This document shows, piece after piece, positions 61,873-64,000 of a DNA stretch of 64,000 nucleotides; position 1 is the stretch's first letter; each line of letters opens with the position of its first letter. A program made the translations under genes and the position numbers. The notes beneath the pieces were generated by a model. The model saw only the letters and a program-made list of their open reading frames with translations. It made no database searches and had not been told where the DNA came from. Location: the NCBI RefSeq assembly GCF_024606225.1, contig NZ_JAGRPU010000029.1, positions 16,652 to 80,651 of the forward strand, given 5' to 3'. This stretch comes from Endozoicomonas sp. ISHI1 (GTDB taxonomy: Bacteria; Pseudomonadota; Gammaproteobacteria; Pseudomonadales; Endozoicomonadaceae).

Positions 61873-62042
61873 ATTCAGTAGATCTCAAATAGACAGGTAA
61901 GAGTCGATGAAGCCATTAGCATTGTTACTGTGATAGGGTAAACAAGCGCTGTAAACAAACCAAGGAGCATATACCGACTACCAATAATGGTTTGCCCCTT
62001 CTTCTGTTTCTTTCGGCCCGGACTTCAGACCGATATTGCCTG

Positions 62043-62735
62043 TCAGGGGGTTTTCAGAATACCCAGCACTTTGTTCAGGAACATTTTGGCTTCCTGAGGG
62101 CTGACGCTCTTACGCAGCTCAGCAGGGATCATACGCTGGTATGCACGGGCATTGGCTGGACGACTAGCTACCAGAGCATTTACCATAGCGGGCTTGAGCA
62201 AACGCTGCCCAGCAGGAGTGCTCGGGTAAGTTTTACGAATAGATTGAACATCGAATTCAATCAGAGCTTCAGCCAACGGGCTACTCACCACTTCAATAAC
62301 TACTTCTGGCTCAGCTACCACGTTTGCTACCTTGGCTTCAGCTATTACAGGCTCAGCGTCGCCAGCTTCTAACCGGGCGTCTTCAGAAGCGATAAGACCA
62401 TTAGCCGTAAGAGCCCGGGACAGCTCTTCACACATAACCCATACGGCTTCACCTGCTTCGTTTTTCTCATCAAGGGCAACAACAGAAGCACCAGTGCCAG
62501 CATCTATTTCCAGGAACCCGGCAATACGCTTGCCCAGATTGTTAATGATCAGGGATGCACGTTTAGCCCCCGTCAGAGCAATCACATGCTCAGCACTAGC
62601 GGCACGTCCGGGCAGAGAAAACCATGCTGTCAGCAGTTCAATGTCTTGAGGACGAACAGCTTTATTATTGTTAAGGGCCTTCTGGAACGAATCTTGGGTG
62701 ATCAATGGCTTAACCTCTAGAAAAAAACCAACCAT
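62043..62735 (-). CDS. Hypothetical protein
   Basis: 230 residues from ATG 62735; a TTG at 62702 has a better spaced GAGG site, so the start is uncertain. The N-terminal half (ITQDSFQKALNNNKAVRPQD, GAKRASLIINNLGKRIAGFL) resembles a helical domain seen ahead of nuclease domains in some proteins, but no HNH or other catalytic motif follows. An Ala/Glu/Val-rich linker (VIAEAKVANVVAEPEVVIEV) joins it to a basic helical end (SIRKTYPSTPAGQRLLKPAM, RAYQRMIPAELRKSV). Cytosolic by appearance. Function unknown. Confidence 0.65.
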   Translation of the reverse strand: MVGFFLEVKPLITQDSFQKALNNNKAVRPQDIELLTAWFSLPGRAASAEHVIALTGAKRASLIINNLGKRIAGFLEIDAGTGASVVALDEKNEAGEAVWVMCEELSRALTANGLIASEDARLEAGDAEPVIAEAKVANVVAEPEVVIEVVSSPLAEALIEFDVQSIRKTYPSTPAGQRLLKPAMVNALVASRPANARAYQRMIPAELRKSVSPQEAKMFLNKVLGILKTP

Positions 62736-62906
62736 TTTTTCAGGAAACGATAAATTATCAATCCTTATATTTGCGGATCTTTATGCTTCTTCTCCTGAGC
62801 GCAGAAGCTAGGCACAGGTTTCACTCCATGCCGACTCATTTTAAAACATAAGGCAAGCAATGCAGGTAGTCTCTGAGTATTACTTGAAATTGTCCCATAC
62901 AGATAT

Positions 62907-62925
62907 GATAATGATTCTCAATTAT
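62907..62925 (+). promoter_or_regulatory. Fur box upstream of the siderophore-interacting protein gene
   Basis: GATAATGATTCTCAATTAT agrees with the 19-base Fur consensus (GATAATGATAATCATTATC) at 13 positions, including the whole left half. It lies 26-44 bases before the start codon, overlapping the likely promoter, so iron repression is expected. Confidence 0.75.
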
Positions 62926-62950
62926 ATCCTAAGATCCTTTGAGCACTTAT

Positions 62951-63721
62951 ATGGCAAGACCTCCTGCAAGAGAGCTATTTGTTAAGAGCATTGAGTCCCT
63001 GAGCCCTCATATGAAGCGGGTCGTCCTGACCGGAGAATCGCTCTCTGATTTTCCACCCGATCAAGCCAGTGCCTACATCAAATTAATTTTCGATAATCCT
63101 GCAATGCCCGGAAAACCACTACGAAGAAGTTATACTGTTGTTTCCAGTGATCAGCGTGCACGGCATTTAACGATTGATTTCGCAGTGCATCCCGATGCCT
63201 GTGACCAGGGGCCTGCTGCGCGATGGCTTGAGGATGCCAGGATTGGCGATCCGATTTCAGTCTCTGGACCCGGTCCTACTAAACTGGTCGATCTGGATGC
63301 AGACTGGTTTGTTCTGGTCGGAGACCTGACCGCACTACCAGCTATTCGTGCAAACATAGAGATTTTACCCGCCCATGCAGAGGGTTATGTAATTCTGGAA
63401 ATTCCCCATCAGGACGACCAGCAATCTCTGCTTCTGGAAGCATCGCTGATCCCCAAGGGCATGGAATTGATCTGGGTTATAAATCCACACCCAGGCCAAC
63501 AGAAGGAGCTTTTAAAAGAAACTCTGGCTAACCTGCCTCATTTCCCCGGAGATCCCTATTTATGGGCTGCCAGTGAGCTGAACGCTGTGCTGGAGATCAG
63601 AAACTGGGTGAATGAAGAATCTCTGGCCCCCCGCTCTTCGCGCTACATCAGTAGCTACTGGCAGCTTGGCCTTCCAGATGAAGCCCACAAGATACAAAAG
63701 AAAGAAAGACTGTCTGAGTAA
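62951..63721 (+). CDS. Siderophore-interacting protein (FAD-binding ferric reductase, ViuB-like)
   Basis: 256 residues from ATG 62951 (MARPPARELF); a TTG at 62939 is the alternative. FAD-binding part with RSYTVVSSDQ (RxYT), IDFAVHP, GPAARWLEDARIGDPISVSG and GPG, then a NAD(P)H-domain-like half (DWFVLVGDLTALPAIRANIE, YLWAASELNAVLEIRNWV, SSYWQLG). Such flavoproteins reduce Fe(III)-siderophore in the cytosol to release iron. The C terminus is slightly basic. The Fur box ahead of it supports iron control. No siderophore receptor or transport gene is in the window. Confidence 0.93.
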   Translation: MARPPARELFVKSIESLSPHMKRVVLTGESLSDFPPDQASAYIKLIFDNPAMPGKPLRRSYTVVSSDQRARHLTIDFAVHPDACDQGPAARWLEDARIGDPISVSGPGPTKLVDLDADWFVLVGDLTALPAIRANIEILPAHAEGYVILEIPHQDDQQSLLLEASLIPKGMELIWVINPHPGQQKELLKETLANLPHFPGDPYLWAASELNAVLEIRNWVNEESLAPRSSRYISSYWQLGLPDEAHKIQKKERLSE

Positions 63722-63744
63722 ATAAGTGTCTCTACAATCGGTAT

Positions 63745-63763
63745 TGCCCGCTCAGGCATTTTT
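63745..63763 (+). terminator. Weak terminator after the siderophore-interacting protein gene
   Basis: TGCC-CGCTCA-GGCA followed by TTTTT, 23 bases after the stop codon. The short 4-base-pair stem makes it a tentative call. Confidence 0.35.
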
Positions 63764-63874
63764 CGTTTGACTTCCGAGCACGCCCTCAGGGATGGTGGAA
63801 GTGTCGTTTATGCAGGAGCAATCAACGACCCTGCGGCGATGAAAAGCGGATGGGATCGGGTGGTTCCAACACGC
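63763..63874 (-). pseudogene. 5S rRNA relic in two pieces
   Basis: TCGTTTGACTTCCGAG (63763-63778) matches the 5S gene at 63980-63995 in 15 of 16 bases. GGATGGGATCGGGTGG, then TTCCAACACGC (63848-63874) matches the continuation of a typical gammaproteobacterial 5S. In a whole gene only a few bases separate them; here about 69 unrelated bases do. Read as a decayed 5S copy beyond the rrn terminator. Confidence 0.55.
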
Positions 63875-63875
63875 A

Positions 63876-63914
63876 ACAAAAACCCCAGCCGATCACTCAA
63901 CTGGGGTTTTGCTT
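63876..63914 (-). terminator. rrn operon terminator
   Basis: CCCCAG and CTGGGG (63883-63888 and 63901-63906) form a stem with T runs on both strands (GGGGTTTTTG on minus). It lies directly beyond the 3' end of the 5S gene. Confidence 0.85.
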
Positions 63915-63921
63915 TATTCAA

Positions 63922-64000
63922 TGCCTGGCGATGACCTACTCTCACATGGGGAAACCCCACACTACCATCGGCGATCTGTCGTTTCACTTCCGAGTTCGGG
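63922..64000 (-). rRNA. 5S ribosomal RNA, 3' part (gene continues beyond the window)
   Basis: Reverse complement ends with the classic 5S 3' half: CCGATGGTAGTGTGGGGTTT, then CCCCATGTGAGAGTAGGTCA and TCGCCAGGCA. Bases 63922-64000 hold the last 79 or so bases; the 5' part and the 23S gene lie beyond the right edge. Transcribed on the minus strand, away from that edge. Confidence 0.93.

Noticed and set aside
62043..62735. HNH restriction endonuclease reading of the hypothetical protein
   Set aside because: The N-terminal helices are reminiscent of such proteins but no HNH or other metal motif exists in the remaining sequence.

Overview
The window looks like a chromosomal segment of a marine or host-associated gammaproteobacterium. 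Its housekeeping proteins (SerA, DeoB/C/D, PyrF, carbonic anhydrase, TruC, YbjN, PstS, cytochrome b561) read like close relatives of the Escherichia/Vibrio/Oceanospirillales proteins. They sit beside many secreted or eukaryote-like proteins: two RING-finger proteins, a Fic protein and a large expanded family of exported proteins. That mixture resembles Endozoicomonas-type animal symbionts. The genus is an inference from gene content only.

Left flank (1-11.4 kb): a truncated repeat protein, a Na+/H+ antiporter-family permease, PstS with a Pho box, two TRAP transporter membrane subunits without a binding protein, a YciA-like thioesterase, a lone receiver domain, an FAH-family hydrolase, a DUF4404 protein, SerA, then deoD and deoB on the minus strand.

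Centre (11.4-41.0 kb): a head-to-tail plus-strand array of 14 intact paralogues (580-691 aa, N-terminal export signal, about 500 aa conserved body, hypervariable Asp/Ser-rich C-terminal tail) and one broken copy. I do not recognise the family. The spacers carry decayed, antisense copies of the 3' end of deoC, and the only intact deoC lies right after the last gene. So the duplicated unit was promoter + paralogue + deoC 3' end, and its growth has pushed deoC about 30 kb away from deoB-deoD, which lie in the same orientation. The broken copy is fused in frame to the C-terminal part of an IscB-type RNA-guided nuclease. Two copies of a 159-bp palindromic miniature element flanked by CTAG duplications sit in the array, one of them in the coding tail of a paralogue.

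Right flank (41.0-64 kb): deoC, a PunR-like LysR regulator, a nucleoside deaminase, a DMT permease, YbjN, PyrF, a VapBC-type toxin-antitoxin pair with a palindromic operator, a DJ-1/PfpI fragment, beta-carbonic anhydrase, a RING-H2 protein, a structured-RNA relic, cytochrome b561, Fic, a Cys-rich secreted protein with a hexanucleotide-encoded Asp-Pro tract, TruC, an SdiA-regulated-type protein, two membrane proteins (one ending in a RING domain), a BaiN/HI0933-type flavoprotein, an unknown protein, a Fur-box-controlled siderophore-interacting protein, and the 3' end of a 5S rRNA gene with its terminator and a 5S relic.

Functionally, the deo genes, the PunR-like regulator and the deaminase make a nucleoside-salvage neighbourhood. 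The paralogue array, RING proteins, Fic protein and Asp-Pro protein form an accessory, probably host-interaction layer. No tRNA gene, CRISPR array or prophage was seen.
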